Assembly (NCBI RefSeq): GCF_017573505.1
Contig: NZ_JAGEOJ010000011.1
Location: 248,001-312,000 of the forward strand
Source: Actinomadura barringtoniae
GTDB taxonomy: Bacteria; Actinomycetota; Actinomycetes; Streptosporangiales; Streptosporangiaceae
DNA: 64,000 nucleotides
Reading direction: 5' to 3'
In this document: one piece after another, positions 7,969 to 16,562 of the stretch
Layout of the letters: the number at the start of each line of letters is the position of its first letter
Position numbering within the stretch: position 1 is the first letter of the stretch
Notes under the pieces: model-generated
What the model saw: the letters and a program-made list of their open reading frames with translations, nothing else
The model's database searches: none
Told to the model about the DNA's origin: nothing
Translations under genes and position numbers: made by a program

Positions 7969-8619
7969 TCACTCGCTGATCGCGGCGGCCGTTCCGTCGA
8001 TCAGTACGCCGAGGCCGTGTTCGAAGGCGCTCTCGCTCGGGTCGCCGCCGCCGTCGCGCAGGGCCGCGAGCAGGGTGGAGGCCGGGCCGGCGTTCAGCAG
8101 CTGAGCCAGACCGGCGGAACGGTCCGGCTCCGGCGGGCTCTCCTCATGGGCGCGGGTCTGCTCCTGGAGAACGAACCCGTTGACGTACAGCGAGATCGTC
8201 GTGATCGTGCGCAGCGCCAGCACCGGCGTGAAGCCACGGGCGACCAGCGCGGTCAGCTCCTCGTCGAACTGGTTGATCGTCGCGGCGCTCAGCTGGGCGG
8301 CGCCGGCGACGATGCGGGCGCCGTCGCGGTGGGCGAGCAGCGTCCGGCGGTAGGCGCGGGCGCGCCGGGCGAGCCAGTCCTGCCAGGACTCGTCCTCGCG
8401 GGGCGGTCCCATCCCGGCGGCCAGGATCATCGCCTCGGCCATCTCGTCGAGCAGTTCCTGCTTGGTGCGGATGTGCCAGTAGAGCGCCGGTGACCGGACG
8501 CCGAGCTCGGCCGCGAGCCTGCGCACCGTAAGGCCGTCGAGACCCACCTCGTCGAGGAGCCGCAGGGCTGCCTGGACTATCGATTGCCTGGTCAGGCCGG
8601 GTCTCTTCGCGGTCGACAT
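7969..8619 (-). CDS. TetR/AcrR-family regulator
   Basis: A 216-residue repressor. The helix-turn-helix reads LTVRRLAAELGVRSPALYWHIRTKQELLDEM, the subgroup related to TetR(B/D) with a TetR_C-type ligand domain. ATG 8619 is preceded by AAGGTGG at good spacing. The gene is divergent from an alpha/beta hydrolase, and two copies of a palindrome, TTAGCA-N-TGCTAA, lie between the start codons. Autoregulation and control of the hydrolase are therefore very likely. The inducer is unknown. Confidence 0.9.
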   Translation of the reverse strand: MSTAKRPGLTRQSIVQAALRLLDEVGLDGLTVRRLAAELGVRSPALYWHIRTKQELLDEMAEAMILAAGMGPPREDESWQDWLARRARAYRRTLLAHRDGARIVAGAAQLSAATINQFDEELTALVARGFTPVLALRTITTISLYVNGFVLQEQTRAHEESPPEPDRSAGLAQLLNAGPASTLLAALRDGGGDPSESAFEHGLGVLIDGTAAAISE

Positions 8620-8627
8620 CGGTGCCA

Positions 8628-8664
8628 CCTTAGCACTGCTAAACTCTCCTTAGCAGTGCTAAGG
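8628..8664. promoter_or_regulatory. Double TetR operator
   Basis: Two 13-bp palindromes, TTAGCACTGCTAA (8630-8642) and TTAGCAGTGCTAA (8650-8662), have centres exactly 20 bp apart. With flanking bases they form one larger inverted repeat with 15-bp arms and a 7-base spacer. This places two repressor dimers on the same DNA face, between the TetR gene and the hydrolase gene. Confidence 0.8.
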
Positions 8665-8689
8665 CGGCGGCCAGGCGCGGGAGGTCTCG

Positions 8690-9487
8690 ATGCTCACCAC
8701 GGTCTCGGCGGACGGAACCGATGTCCGGGCGTACGACGAGGGGGAGGGCCCGCCCGTCGTGATCGTCGGCCCCGGCATGGACGACGGATCGCGGACGAAG
8801 AAGCTCGCCTCGCTCCTGACCCGCCGTTTCCGCGTTCTGCGTCTCCAGCGCCGCCAGTACCGCCTCGACCTCAAGGCCGGGGGAGCGTCCTGTTCGATCG
8901 CGCAGGAGGCCGCGGACGTGCTGTCCCTCGTGCGCACCGCCGGCGAGCCGGTGATCCTCTACGGCCACTCGTCCGGCGGCGTGGTCGCTCTCGAGGCCCT
9001 GGCGGCCTCGCCGGATGCGTTCGCGGGCGCGGTGATCTTCGAGCCCGCCGCGGTGATCGGCCCGCCGCTGGGAGGTGCCGCCCTGGGCCGTGCCCGCGCC
9101 GCCGAGGCCTCGGGCCGCCCCGGCAAGGCGCTGGCGATCTTCATGCGCGAGGTCGTCGGAATGCCCGCGTGGCAGGCCACGCCGGCCGGCGTCCTCATCG
9201 GCGCCGCCCCGCGCTACCGGAGGCTGGTGCCGAGCCAGCTCGACGATCTGCATGCGCTGGACGAGCTGGGCGTACGCCTCGACGCCTACGCCCAGATCCC
9301 CGTTCCGACCGTGCTGCTCGGCGGTGACCGCAGCCCCGCCCACCTCGCCGAGCGGCTCGACGCGATCGCGAACGTTCTGCCGAACGGTGAACGGGTCGTG
9401 ATGCACAAGCGCGATCACAGCGCGGACCTCAAGGACCCTCAGCAGATCGTCCGCATCATCGACGGGCTCGCCGACGACGTTCTGTGA
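8690..9487 (+). CDS. Alpha/beta-hydrolase fold protein
   Basis: A 265-residue single-domain alpha/beta hydrolase. The nucleophile elbow is YGHSSGG (Ser94). The VVIVGPG oxyanion region is present, and a late KRDHSADL supplies the probable catalytic His; an Asp after strand 6 (LLGGDRSP) fits the acid. GGGAGG lies just before ATG 8690. It resembles the small esterase/lactonase-like hydrolases that often sit beside TetR genes. The substrate cannot be told. Regulation by the divergent TetR gene is strongly suggested by the double operator. Confidence 0.85.
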   Translation: MLTTVSADGTDVRAYDEGEGPPVVIVGPGMDDGSRTKKLASLLTRRFRVLRLQRRQYRLDLKAGGASCSIAQEAADVLSLVRTAGEPVILYGHSSGGVVALEALAASPDAFAGAVIFEPAAVIGPPLGGAALGRARAAEASGRPGKALAIFMREVVGMPAWQATPAGVLIGAAPRYRRLVPSQLDDLHALDELGVRLDAYAQIPVPTVLLGGDRSPAHLAERLDAIANVLPNGERVVMHKRDHSADLKDPQQIVRIIDGLADDVL

Positions 9488-9503
9488 GGCGGCGGTCAGG
9501 CGA

Positions 9504-10178
9504 TCAGCCGGCTTCGAGGCCCGGCGGGCGCGCCTCGGTGGGAGCGAAGCGTTCGAGGATGCGGTCCATTCCGCTGGTCCAGTTCCGCTTCAGCGCGGTG
9601 ACGGCGCCGTCGACGTCACCGTTCAGGAGACGTTCGGCGATCTGCTCGTGCTCCTCGGCCGAACGCTCCAGTACCTCCTGATCGCCCACCACGACGCGCT
9701 CGTAGCGGTGCATGGTGAGCTTCAGCGAGGCGATGAGGTCCAGGAGCCGCTCGTTCGGGCAGCCCGAGAGCATCAGGTCGTGCCACGCGTCGTCGTAGCG
9801 TTCGATCACGTTCAGGGGAGCCTGCGGGTCGGAGAACGCCCGCGCCTCGTCGAGCAGATGCGGGGCGATCGACTTCAGGAAGTCGGCGCCGGACAGGCGC
9901 AGGGCGAGCGACTCCATCTCGCTGACGATCGTGGTGAGGTCGCGGAACTCCTTGCTGCTCAAGGGCGCGAAGCGGAAGCCCTTGCCGCGCTCGCTGCGGA
10001 TGATGCCCTCGCGTTCGAGGGCGATCAGGGCCTCGCGCAGGGGAGTGCGGCTCACGCCCAGCTCGGTGGACAGCTGGCTCTCGTTGAGCGGCTCGTCCGC
10101 GGTGAACTCTCCCCGGCTCAGCCGCAGGAGCAGCTCGTCCTTGATCTGTTCACGCAGTGGACGGTGCTCGATCGGCAT
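9504..10178 (-). CDS. GntR-family regulator, FadR (FCD) subfamily
   Basis: A 224-residue protein. The winged helix (residues 10-75) carries LNESQLSTELGVSRTPLREAL, and the C-terminal all-helical FCD domain has the metal/ligand His pattern (DAWHDLML, HRYERV, EEHEQIAERL). It is the last gene of the gcvPA-gcvPB-kinase-SDR operon, 42 bases after the SDR gene, with AAGGAAG before its ATG. FCD regulators usually sense carboxylates and bind TGTATACA-type operators. A perfect one, TGCTGTATACAGCA, lies at 15171-15184 upstream of this operon and of the divergent sugar operon. It is probably the local regulator of both. Confidence 0.85.
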   Translation of the reverse strand: MPIEHRPLREQIKDELLLRLSRGEFTADEPLNESQLSTELGVSRTPLREALIALEREGIIRSERGKGFRFAPLSSKEFRDLTTIVSEMESLALRLSGADFLKSIAPHLLDEARAFSDPQAPLNVIERYDDAWHDLMLSGCPNERLLDLIASLKLTMHRYERVVVGDQEVLERSAEEHEQIAERLLNGDVDGAVTALKRNWTSGMDRILERFAPTEARPPGLEAG

Positions 10179-10220
10179 GGTCTTCCTTCTCGTCGCTGGC
10201 GGTTCGGTTCGCGTTCGGGG

Positions 10221-10982
10221 TCATGCCGTCCCCGCGCCGTCCACCGCGATGACGGCGCCGCTCACGAAGGCGGCCGCGTCGCTCGCCAGGAACGCCACGG
10301 TGCTCGCGATGTCGCGAGGCTGACCGATCCGGCCGAGCGGCCGGTCGGCCGCGTCTTCGTAGAACGCGTTCACCGATTCTCCGAGCTGGCGTGCCTCGTC
10401 CGCGAGCATCCCGGTGGCCGTGTCTCCCGGACAGACGCAGTTGACCCGGATGTTCTGCGGGCCGTGATCGATGGCCATCGCCCGGGTCATGTTGACCACC
10501 GCGCCCTTGGACGCACAGTACGATACGGCCTGCGCACCGCCCTTGATGCCCCATCCGGACCCGGTGTTGACGATGCTGCCGCCCCCGGCCGCCGCCATCA
10601 GCGGAACGGCCCGCGCGCTCATCAACATGATCGACTTGATGTTGACCGCCATCACCAGATCCCAGTCGTCCTCGGTGATCTCGCAGACCGTCGAACGCCT
10701 GATGATGCCCGCGTTGTTGAACAGGACGTCGACCCCGCCGTGGGCCTGGCGGGCGGCGTCGATCACCCGGTCGCAGTCGGCGGCCTTGGAGACGTCGCAG
10801 CGGACGAACGCCGCCTCGCCGCCCGCGCCGGTGATCTCCTTGGCGGCCTCGGTGCCGCTCGTCTCGTCGATGTCGGCGAGCACGACCGCCGCGCCGAGCT
10901 CGGCGAGCACCCCGGCGGTGGCCCGGCCGATGCCCGACCCGGCGCCGGTGACGACGGCGCTCTTTCCGGTCAGATCGATCAT
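10221..10982 (-). CDS. Short-chain dehydrogenase/reductase
   Basis: A 253-residue classical SDR. The cofactor motif is VTGAGSGIGR (residues 11-20), and DID at 37-39 after strand 2 favours NAD over NADP. NNAG is at 89-92, and the active site is Ser142, Tyr155 and Lys159 (SYCASKG). The C-terminal GAVIAVDGAGTA matches the fabG-like group. AGGAGG precedes the ATG. It lies 14 bases after the NAD-kinase-like gene within the gcvP operon and so probably acts on a related small hydroxy or keto acid; that substrate is an inference. Confidence 0.85.
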   Translation of the reverse strand: MIDLTGKSAVVTGAGSGIGRATAGVLAELGAAVVLADIDETSGTEAAKEITGAGGEAAFVRCDVSKAADCDRVIDAARQAHGGVDVLFNNAGIIRRSTVCEITEDDWDLVMAVNIKSIMLMSARAVPLMAAAGGGSIVNTGSGWGIKGGAQAVSYCASKGAVVNMTRAMAIDHGPQNIRVNCVCPGDTATGMLADEARQLGESVNAFYEDAADRPLGRIGQPRDIASTVAFLASDAAAFVSGAVIAVDGAGTA

Positions 10983-10996
10983 TGATGATCCTCCTG

Positions 10997-12124
10997 TCAG
11001 TGGATGGGGTACATGGTGGACCGCCCCCGGCCGGTGATCACCGGCCGGTGCCCGGCCAGCTCCCGGTCGAGGGCGTCGTCGCCGGTGTCGACCAGCAGCG
11101 GCCGTCCGCCCAGCGCGGCGAGCTTGGCCTCGGTGGCCACGACGAGCAGCCGGTCCGGGCCGGCCGCCCGCAGCACGTCGGGGGAGATCTGCTGGTTGCC
11201 CCGGCCGAGCAGGAAGCCCTGGCCCCCGATCGGCGTCACCGCGATCCAGGACGGCGCGGAACGGACGAGCTCGGCGAGCCCGTCGGCCGACAGATCCGTG
11301 GCGACCGCCGACAGCCCTGTGGTCACGCCCGTACTCGCGCGAAGGGCGTTGACGCCCATGACGGGGACGGCCGCGCCGAGCGCGGCGGCGACGGCCCGGG
11401 TGGTACCGCCGGGGCCGAGGACGAGCAGGTCGCCCGCCGGCAGCCGGGACGCGACCTCGGCGGCGATGCCGCCGATGGCGGCGGGGTTCGGCGCGGAGCT
11501 GCCGGTCTTGCGCTGCTGGATCCGTACGGGCACGTCCGGCACCCGCAGATGACCGTACAGCCGGGCCGTCACGCGGCCCTCCCGTACGGCTTCCTCGTCC
11601 AGGTCCATGACCTCGGCGTCGATGAGGCGCGCACGGCGGGCCGCCATGACGGCCACCGCCTCGGCGGCCAGGCGCGGGCTCACGCCGAAGACCGCCGAGT
11701 GCATCTTCACGCCGGTCGGGACGCCGAGCACGGGAACCGACGTCCCCACGGCGTCGAGCAGGTCGCGCGCCGTGCCGTCACCGCCCGCGAACACCAGCAG
11801 GTCAACGAGCGGAGCCAGCGCCTTCGCCGCGGCGGCCGTGTCGTCGGGCGTCGTCCGGCTCTGCGGTTTGTAGACGACCTCGGGCACCAGGCCGGCGGCC
11901 CGGACGGCGTCCGCGCCCATGGGCCCACCGGCGGTCAGGATCGGCGGGATGTCCCCGGGAAGCCGGGAACGCAGTTCGGTCAGCGCCAGGGCGGCCCGTT
12001 CCGACGCCCGGGGGCGCGCGCCCAGCGCCAGAGCGCGCGCCTGAACGGCCTCGCCGTCGCTTCCCTTGAGGCCGACCCGGCCGCCGAGCCCGGCGACCGG
12101 GTTCACCACGAGCCCGAGTCTCAT
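10997..12124 (-). CDS. ATP-NAD kinase / AcoX-family protein
   Basis: A 375-residue member of the ATP-NAD/AcoX kinase family. It starts MRLGLVVNPVAGLGG, and the kinase signature is LLVFAGGDGTARDLLDAVG, with VPTGVKMHSAVFGVSP following. The C-terminal half (residues 190-375) is an extra domain typical of the longer AcoX-like group rather than housekeeping NAD kinase (about 300). Its ATG overlaps the gcvPB stop (ATGA), so translation is coupled. It probably phosphorylates NAD or a related nucleotide or lipid-like substrate. Why it accompanies glycine decarboxylase is not clear from sequence. Confidence 0.8.
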   Translation of the reverse strand: MRLGLVVNPVAGLGGRVGLKGSDGEAVQARALALGARPRASERAALALTELRSRLPGDIPPILTAGGPMGADAVRAAGLVPEVVYKPQSRTTPDDTAAAAKALAPLVDLLVFAGGDGTARDLLDAVGTSVPVLGVPTGVKMHSAVFGVSPRLAAEAVAVMAARRARLIDAEVMDLDEEAVREGRVTARLYGHLRVPDVPVRIQQRKTGSSAPNPAAIGGIAAEVASRLPAGDLLVLGPGGTTRAVAAALGAAVPVMGVNALRASTGVTTGLSAVATDLSADGLAELVRSAPSWIAVTPIGGQGFLLGRGNQQISPDVLRAAGPDRLLVVATEAKLAALGGRPLLVDTGDDALDRELAGHRPVITGRGRSTMYPIH

Positions 12125-13695
12125 TCGCCGAGGATCTTCCGGCGGTAGGCGCGCCAGGTGACCGCCCAGGTCTCGGAGGAGTCCAGCGTGTCCGGCCGCA
12201 CGCGGTGGACCGTCGAGTTGTGCGGGGCCGTCCGCACCACGTCGGCGTCCTCGTACGCCTCGCGCGCGACCTCGGCGAGGATCGCGGCGTACTCGTCCAG
12301 GTCGGCCTTGGAGTAGGACTCGGTCGGCTCCAGCGTCATCGGCTCGGGCACCACGAACGGGTGGTGGCTCGTCCAGTAGTGCGTGCCGAAGTCGGCGGCC
12401 CGCACGCCGATGTCGTCGCTGTGCACGCCGGTGTCCTCGGTGAGCTCGGCCCAGCTGTAGCGCACCTGCTCGATGCGGCGCCTGCCCTCGGCGTACGGGG
12501 CGGAGACGCCGCGGATCTCCAGGACCTTCTTCATCAGGTAGTTGTTGTTGAGCACCGCGATCTCGGCCACCTCGCGCAGGCCCTCGGCGCCGAGCGACAT
12601 GATCCAGGCGTACGCGCGGACCAGGTTCGGGATCACGCCGTAGAACGGCCGGATCTTGCCCACCGACGCGGGCCGGTCGTCGTTCAGCCAGTACGAGGCG
12701 CCGTCGAACTCGACGGTCGGGCGCGGCAGGTACGGCGCGAGCGCGTCGGTCACCCCGCACGCCCCGGCCGCCGGGCCGCCGCAGGCGTGCGGCGTCGAGA
12801 AGGTCTTGTGCAGGTTGAAGTGGCACAGGTCGAACCCGGCGTCGCGGGCCCGGGTGATGCCGAGGATGCCGTTGGCGTTGGCCTGGTCGTAGCAGGCGAG
12901 CCCGCCGGCCTCGTGCACGACCCGGACGAACTCCTCGATCCGCGGGTTGAAGATCCCGGTGTCCTCGGGGTTGGTGATGAGGAGCGCGGCGGTGCGCGGC
13001 CCGACGGCGGCCTTGAGCGCCTCCAGGTCGGGGTAGCCGTCGGCGTCCGGGTAGAGGGTGATGACCTTGAACCCGGCGGTCTTGGCGCAGGCGGCGTTGG
13101 AGGGATGGGAGAAGATCGTGGTGATGATCTCGTCCCGCTGCTCCAGCTCGCCGCAGGCCGCGAAGTACGCCCTGATCATCGCGACGTTGGTGTAGATCGC
13201 CGCGGAGCCGGCGCCCGGCTGCAGGGTGACGTGGTCCATGCCGGAGATCTCGGCGAGCATCCGTTCCAGCCGGTAGACGATCTCCAGCACGCCCTGCACG
13301 GTCCGCTCGTCCTGCAGCGGGTGCAGCTCGGCCACCCCGGGGTCGCGGACGAACTGGTCGTTGATCTTGGGGCTGTACTTCATCGTGCAGGTGCCCTGGC
13401 CGACGTCGATGTTGAGGTCGACGCCCAGGTTCTCCTGCGACAGGCGCAGATAGTGGCGGAGCACGTGCAACTGCGAGAGCTCGGGAAGGCCGGGCGGGTC
13501 CTGCCGGCGCAGGCCCGCGGGCAGCGCGTCGTCGAACGGGACCTCGGGGGCGGGCACCTGCACGCCGCGCTCGCCCGGGCTGGACAGCTCGAACAGCAGC
13601 GGCTCGTCCCAGCTGGCCTGATGGAAGCGGCGCAGCGGCGGCTTCGCGCCGATCTTGGCGTCGGCGGGGGAGACGGAGACGGGGGCGGTCCTCAC
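12121..13695 (-). CDS. gcvPB: Glycine dehydrogenase (decarboxylating) subunit 2
   Basis: A 524-residue PLP enzyme, the catalytic-lysine-bearing half of two-subunit glycine cleavage P-protein. Visible motifs are LQPGAGSAAIYTN, a PLP-phosphate region SHPSNAACAKTAGF, YDQANANGILGI and the PLP lysine in FNLHKTFSTPHACGGP. P-protein decarboxylates glycine and passes aminomethyl to the lipoyl H-protein. GTG 13695 overlaps the gcvPA stop (GTGA), so the subunits are translationally coupled. No gcvT, gcvH or lpd is in the window. Many actinobacteria have a single-chain GcvP instead, so this split form may be additional (inference). Confidence 0.92.
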   Translation of the reverse strand: MRTAPVSVSPADAKIGAKPPLRRFHQASWDEPLLFELSSPGERGVQVPAPEVPFDDALPAGLRRQDPPGLPELSQLHVLRHYLRLSQENLGVDLNIDVGQGTCTMKYSPKINDQFVRDPGVAELHPLQDERTVQGVLEIVYRLERMLAEISGMDHVTLQPGAGSAAIYTNVAMIRAYFAACGELEQRDEIITTIFSHPSNAACAKTAGFKVITLYPDADGYPDLEALKAAVGPRTAALLITNPEDTGIFNPRIEEFVRVVHEAGGLACYDQANANGILGITRARDAGFDLCHFNLHKTFSTPHACGGPAAGACGVTDALAPYLPRPTVEFDGASYWLNDDRPASVGKIRPFYGVIPNLVRAYAWIMSLGAEGLREVAEIAVLNNNYLMKKVLEIRGVSAPYAEGRRRIEQVRYSWAELTEDTGVHSDDIGVRAADFGTHYWTSHHPFVVPEPMTLEPTESYSKADLDEYAAILAEVAREAYEDADVVRTAPHNSTVHRVRPDTLDSSETWAVTWRAYRRKILGE

Positions 13696-15074
13696 TTCAC
13701 GAGCTCCTTGAGGGTCGCGGCCAGGTGGTCGATGTCGTCCTTGCTGTGCACCTCGGTCACGCAGTAGAGGGCGTCGGTGTCGGAGAGCGCGGCGCCGCCG
13801 AAGATCTCGCGCTCGAGCAGCGCGTCGTTGATCTCCTCGGTGCTCGCCGCCCCGGTGAAGCGCACGGTGAAGTCGGCGAAGTGCGCGGCGGCCGCGTACG
13901 GGACCTCGATGCCGGGGACCGCGGCGAGCCGTTCCATCGCGTACCGCGTGTTCGCCATGATCGTCTCGCCGATCTCGCGCATCCCCTGCGGGCCCATGAC
14001 CGCGAGGTAGACCCCGGCGGTGATGCCGTTCAGCGCGGCGGCGGTGCCGACCCACTCCTTGCCCTCCTCGCGGAGCGCGAACGAGGTGCGCTCGTAGGCC
14101 ACGTCGCCGAAGCCGTACTCGCCCTCGACCTCGGTCGGCACCACGCCGAACAGCCGCGAGGGGAACTCGGCGACGAACCGCTCCTCGTCGCGGGTGGCGA
14201 TGAACCCGGCGTTCAGGCCGCCGTAGCTCATGTGCAGGCCGAGCGGCTGGACGTCGCCGCACGCGATGTCGGCGCCGTACGCAGCCGGGGGCGCGACGAC
14301 TCCGAGCGACATCGGGTTGCAGCCGACGACGTAGAGGGCGCCGGCCTCGTGGGCGGCGCGGCCCAGCGAGAGCAATGCCGGGTCGATGATCCCGGTGGCG
14401 GACGGCGACTCGGCGTAGACGGCGGCCACGTCGCCCGCGGCGAGCTCGCTCCGTACGGCGTCCAGGTCGGCCAGGCCCGTGTCGGGCGCCACGGGGACGA
14501 CGACCACGTCGTGAACGGGGGCGACGTAGTCGTGGATCTTCGAGAGCTTGCCGGGATCGATGGCCGTGACGATCAGCAGTCGCCGGGCGCCGGTGATCCG
14601 CCCCGCCATGCGCAGGCCGGTGCCCGACGCCTGGTAGCCGTCGTACACCGGCACGGTGACGACGTCCATCTCCAGCAGCTCGCCCATCAGCGACTGGTAC
14701 TCCCACAGCGCCTGGAAGCGGCCGTGGTCCTCGTACGGCTCGCCCGCGTATGCGGTCAGGAACTCGCTGCGGTTGACGACCTCGTCGACGACGGCGGGCA
14801 CGTGGTGCTGGTACACGCCCGACCCGAGGAAGCTCAGGTTGTCGCGCGTGCTGACGTTGCGGCGCAGCAGCCCGCCGACATGCCGGGCGAGCGCCGCCTC
14901 CGAGCGCATCGGGGCGGGCAGGTCGAGCGGCCGGCGCAACCTGATGCTCTCCGGCACGTCCGCGTAGAACTCCTCGATGCTCGCGGCACCGACCTCGGTG
15001 AGCATCGCTTGCTTGATGGCTGGGACCGCGTTCGGGATGTACGGATGGACGAACGGTTCTCGTGCGCCGGTCAT
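13692..15074 (-). CDS. gcvPA: Glycine dehydrogenase (decarboxylating) subunit 1
   Basis: A 460-residue protein matching the N-terminal half of GcvP. Motifs include FVHPYIPNAVPAIKQAML at the start, FLGSGVYQHHVPAVV, FLTAYAGEPYEDHGRFQALW and GIIDPALLSLG. It lacks the PLP lysine, as expected for subunit 1, and assembles with GcvPB. ATG 15074 follows GGGGAG; the frame extends to 15185 but the extra residues look non-coding. It is the first gene of a five-gene operon and is transcribed away from the 15171-15184 palindrome. Confidence 0.92.
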   Translation of the reverse strand: MTGAREPFVHPYIPNAVPAIKQAMLTEVGAASIEEFYADVPESIRLRRPLDLPAPMRSEAALARHVGGLLRRNVSTRDNLSFLGSGVYQHHVPAVVDEVVNRSEFLTAYAGEPYEDHGRFQALWEYQSLMGELLEMDVVTVPVYDGYQASGTGLRMAGRITGARRLLIVTAIDPGKLSKIHDYVAPVHDVVVVPVAPDTGLADLDAVRSELAAGDVAAVYAESPSATGIIDPALLSLGRAAHEAGALYVVGCNPMSLGVVAPPAAYGADIACGDVQPLGLHMSYGGLNAGFIATRDEERFVAEFPSRLFGVVPTEVEGEYGFGDVAYERTSFALREEGKEWVGTAAALNGITAGVYLAVMGPQGMREIGETIMANTRYAMERLAAVPGIEVPYAAAAHFADFTVRFTGAASTEEINDALLEREIFGGAALSDTDALYCVTEVHSKDDIDHLAATLKELVK

Positions 15075-15170
15075 GCTCCCCGCTTCCTGATTGCCTTCTG
15101 ACGGAGGGGCGCCGCAATCGCTCCGCAACGCTTCCGCGCTGAACTCTTGACGGATGCACCGTGTTCGGTG

Positions 15171-15184
15171 TGCTGTATACAGCA
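15171..15184. promoter_or_regulatory. GntR/FadR-type operator palindrome
   Basis: TGCTGTATACAGCA is a perfect 14-bp palindrome with the TGTATACA core used by FCD-type GntR regulators. It lies between the start codons of gcvPA (15074, minus) and the sugar-binding lipoprotein (15213, plus). The GntR gene at the end of the gcvP operon is the obvious candidate binder. Confidence 0.7.
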
Positions 15185-15212
15185 TTCAACAGAGTTGTGT
15201 CGGGAGGCAAGG

Positions 15213-16559
15213 GTGCAGACCAAACGGACACAATGGACACGGCGGTCGGTACTGGTCGCCGGGGCCGCGAGTGCCGCGACGGCGGTCCTGGGCGCGAGCG
15301 GCTGCGCCGCGGGTGGGTCGGGAACCAAGAAGAACGGGCCCAAGCTCGCCGGCGCCTCCTCGGCCGCGATCAAGGGGAACCTCACGGTCTGGTCGTGGGA
15401 CGTGGCCGCCACCGCGCTGAAGCGGCTGGCCCCCGAGTTCGAACGGCGCCACCCCGGAGTCAAGATCAACGTCGTGGACATCGGGTACGACAACGCCTAC
15501 GACAAGATCACCGTCGGCCTGAAGTCGGGCAAGGGCCTGCCCGACATCACCACCGTCGAGGGACCGCGGTTCCAGAGCTTCCTCGGCAACTTCCCGTCCG
15601 GCTTCTACGACCTGTCCGCGCTCGCCGCGCAGTACAACGGCAAGTACGACCCGGCCGCCTGGCGCACCGCGTCCGACGACAAGGGCCGCGTCCTCGCGCT
15701 GCCCTGGGACACCGGGCCCTGCGCGCTGTACTACCGCCGCGACCACTTCCAGAGCGCGGGCGTCGACCCGAACTCGCTCGCGACCTGGGACGACTACGTC
15801 AAGGCGGGTGAGCAGATCAAGGCCAAGACCGGCAAGAAGCTGCTCACCCTCGACAACGCCGAGGACAACACCTTCCTGCTTCTCCTCCAGCAGCAGGGCC
15901 AGGGCTACTTCCAGGGCGGCAAGGTCGCGGTCAGCAGCGCCAAGGCCCTGCGCGCCATGCAGCTGCTCAAGACGCTCCGCGACAAGGGCCTGATCGACTT
16001 CGCCAGGGGCTGGGACGGCTACGTCACCTCGCAGAAGACGGGCAAGTCCGTCAGCGCGCCGTACGCCGCCTGGTGGTCGGGGACCCTGACCACCGAGATG
16101 AAGGAGCTCAAGGGCAAGTTCGGCGTCGTGCCGCTGCCCGCGTTCGACGCCGGTGGAGTCCGTACCTCCAACAACGGCGGCTCGGTGCTGACCGTGACGT
16201 CGCAGACCTCGAACGCGCAGACGGCGTGGGCGTTCGTGCAGTTCATGCTCGCCGACCCGGGCAACCAGGTGTCGATGCTGAAGGAGGAGGGCCTGTTCCC
16301 GGCGTACCTGCCCGCCCTTCAGGACCCGTACGTGTCCCAGCCCAGCGACTACTTCGGCGGGCAGCCCGTCAACAAGACGTTCGCCGACCTGGTGAAGTCC
16401 ATCCCGCCGATCGAGTACACCAAGGACGGCGCGAAGGCCAACGAGCTGGTCTGGGCGGCCAACGCGGGCGTGCTGCTGCGCGGCAAGGACCCGAAGAAGA
16501 CGCTCGACTCGACGGCCGAGCAGCTGGCCTCCGCGACCAGCCGCGAGATCGCCTCGTAG
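15213..16559 (+). CDS. ABC carbohydrate-binding lipoprotein
   Basis: A 448-residue family 1 extracellular solute-binding protein. The N-terminus has a twin-arginine start (TRRSVLVAGAAS) and a lipobox-like LGASGC, so it is probably a Tat-exported lipoprotein. The mature part begins NLTVWSWDVAATALKRLAPEFE and contains GLPDITTVEGP, as in sugar-binding proteins. GTG 15213 follows GGGAGG; the frame runs back to 15147 but without an export signal at the front. It is the first gene of a five-gene operon with two permeases and two glycosidases, implying uptake of an oligosaccharide. No ATPase is encoded here, so a shared MsiK-type ATPase is likely. Confidence 0.9.
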   Translation: MQTKRTQWTRRSVLVAGAASAATAVLGASGCAAGGSGTKKNGPKLAGASSAAIKGNLTVWSWDVAATALKRLAPEFERRHPGVKINVVDIGYDNAYDKITVGLKSGKGLPDITTVEGPRFQSFLGNFPSGFYDLSALAAQYNGKYDPAAWRTASDDKGRVLALPWDTGPCALYYRRDHFQSAGVDPNSLATWDDYVKAGEQIKAKTGKKLLTLDNAEDNTFLLLLQQQGQGYFQGGKVAVSSAKALRAMQLLKTLRDKGLIDFARGWDGYVTSQKTGKSVSAPYAAWWSGTLTTEMKELKGKFGVVPLPAFDAGGVRTSNNGGSVLTVTSQTSNAQTAWAFVQFMLADPGNQVSMLKEEGLFPAYLPALQDPYVSQPSDYFGGQPVNKTFADLVKSIPPIEYTKDGAKANELVWAANAGVLLRGKDPKKTLDSTAEQLASATSREIAS

Positions 16560-16562
16560 GTC

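Noticed and set aside
13696..15240. Apparent extension of gcvPB into a 1039-residue protein
   Set aside because: The upstream part is Arg-rich and lies in another frame of gcvPA; the real start is GTG 13695, overlapping the gcvPA stop.
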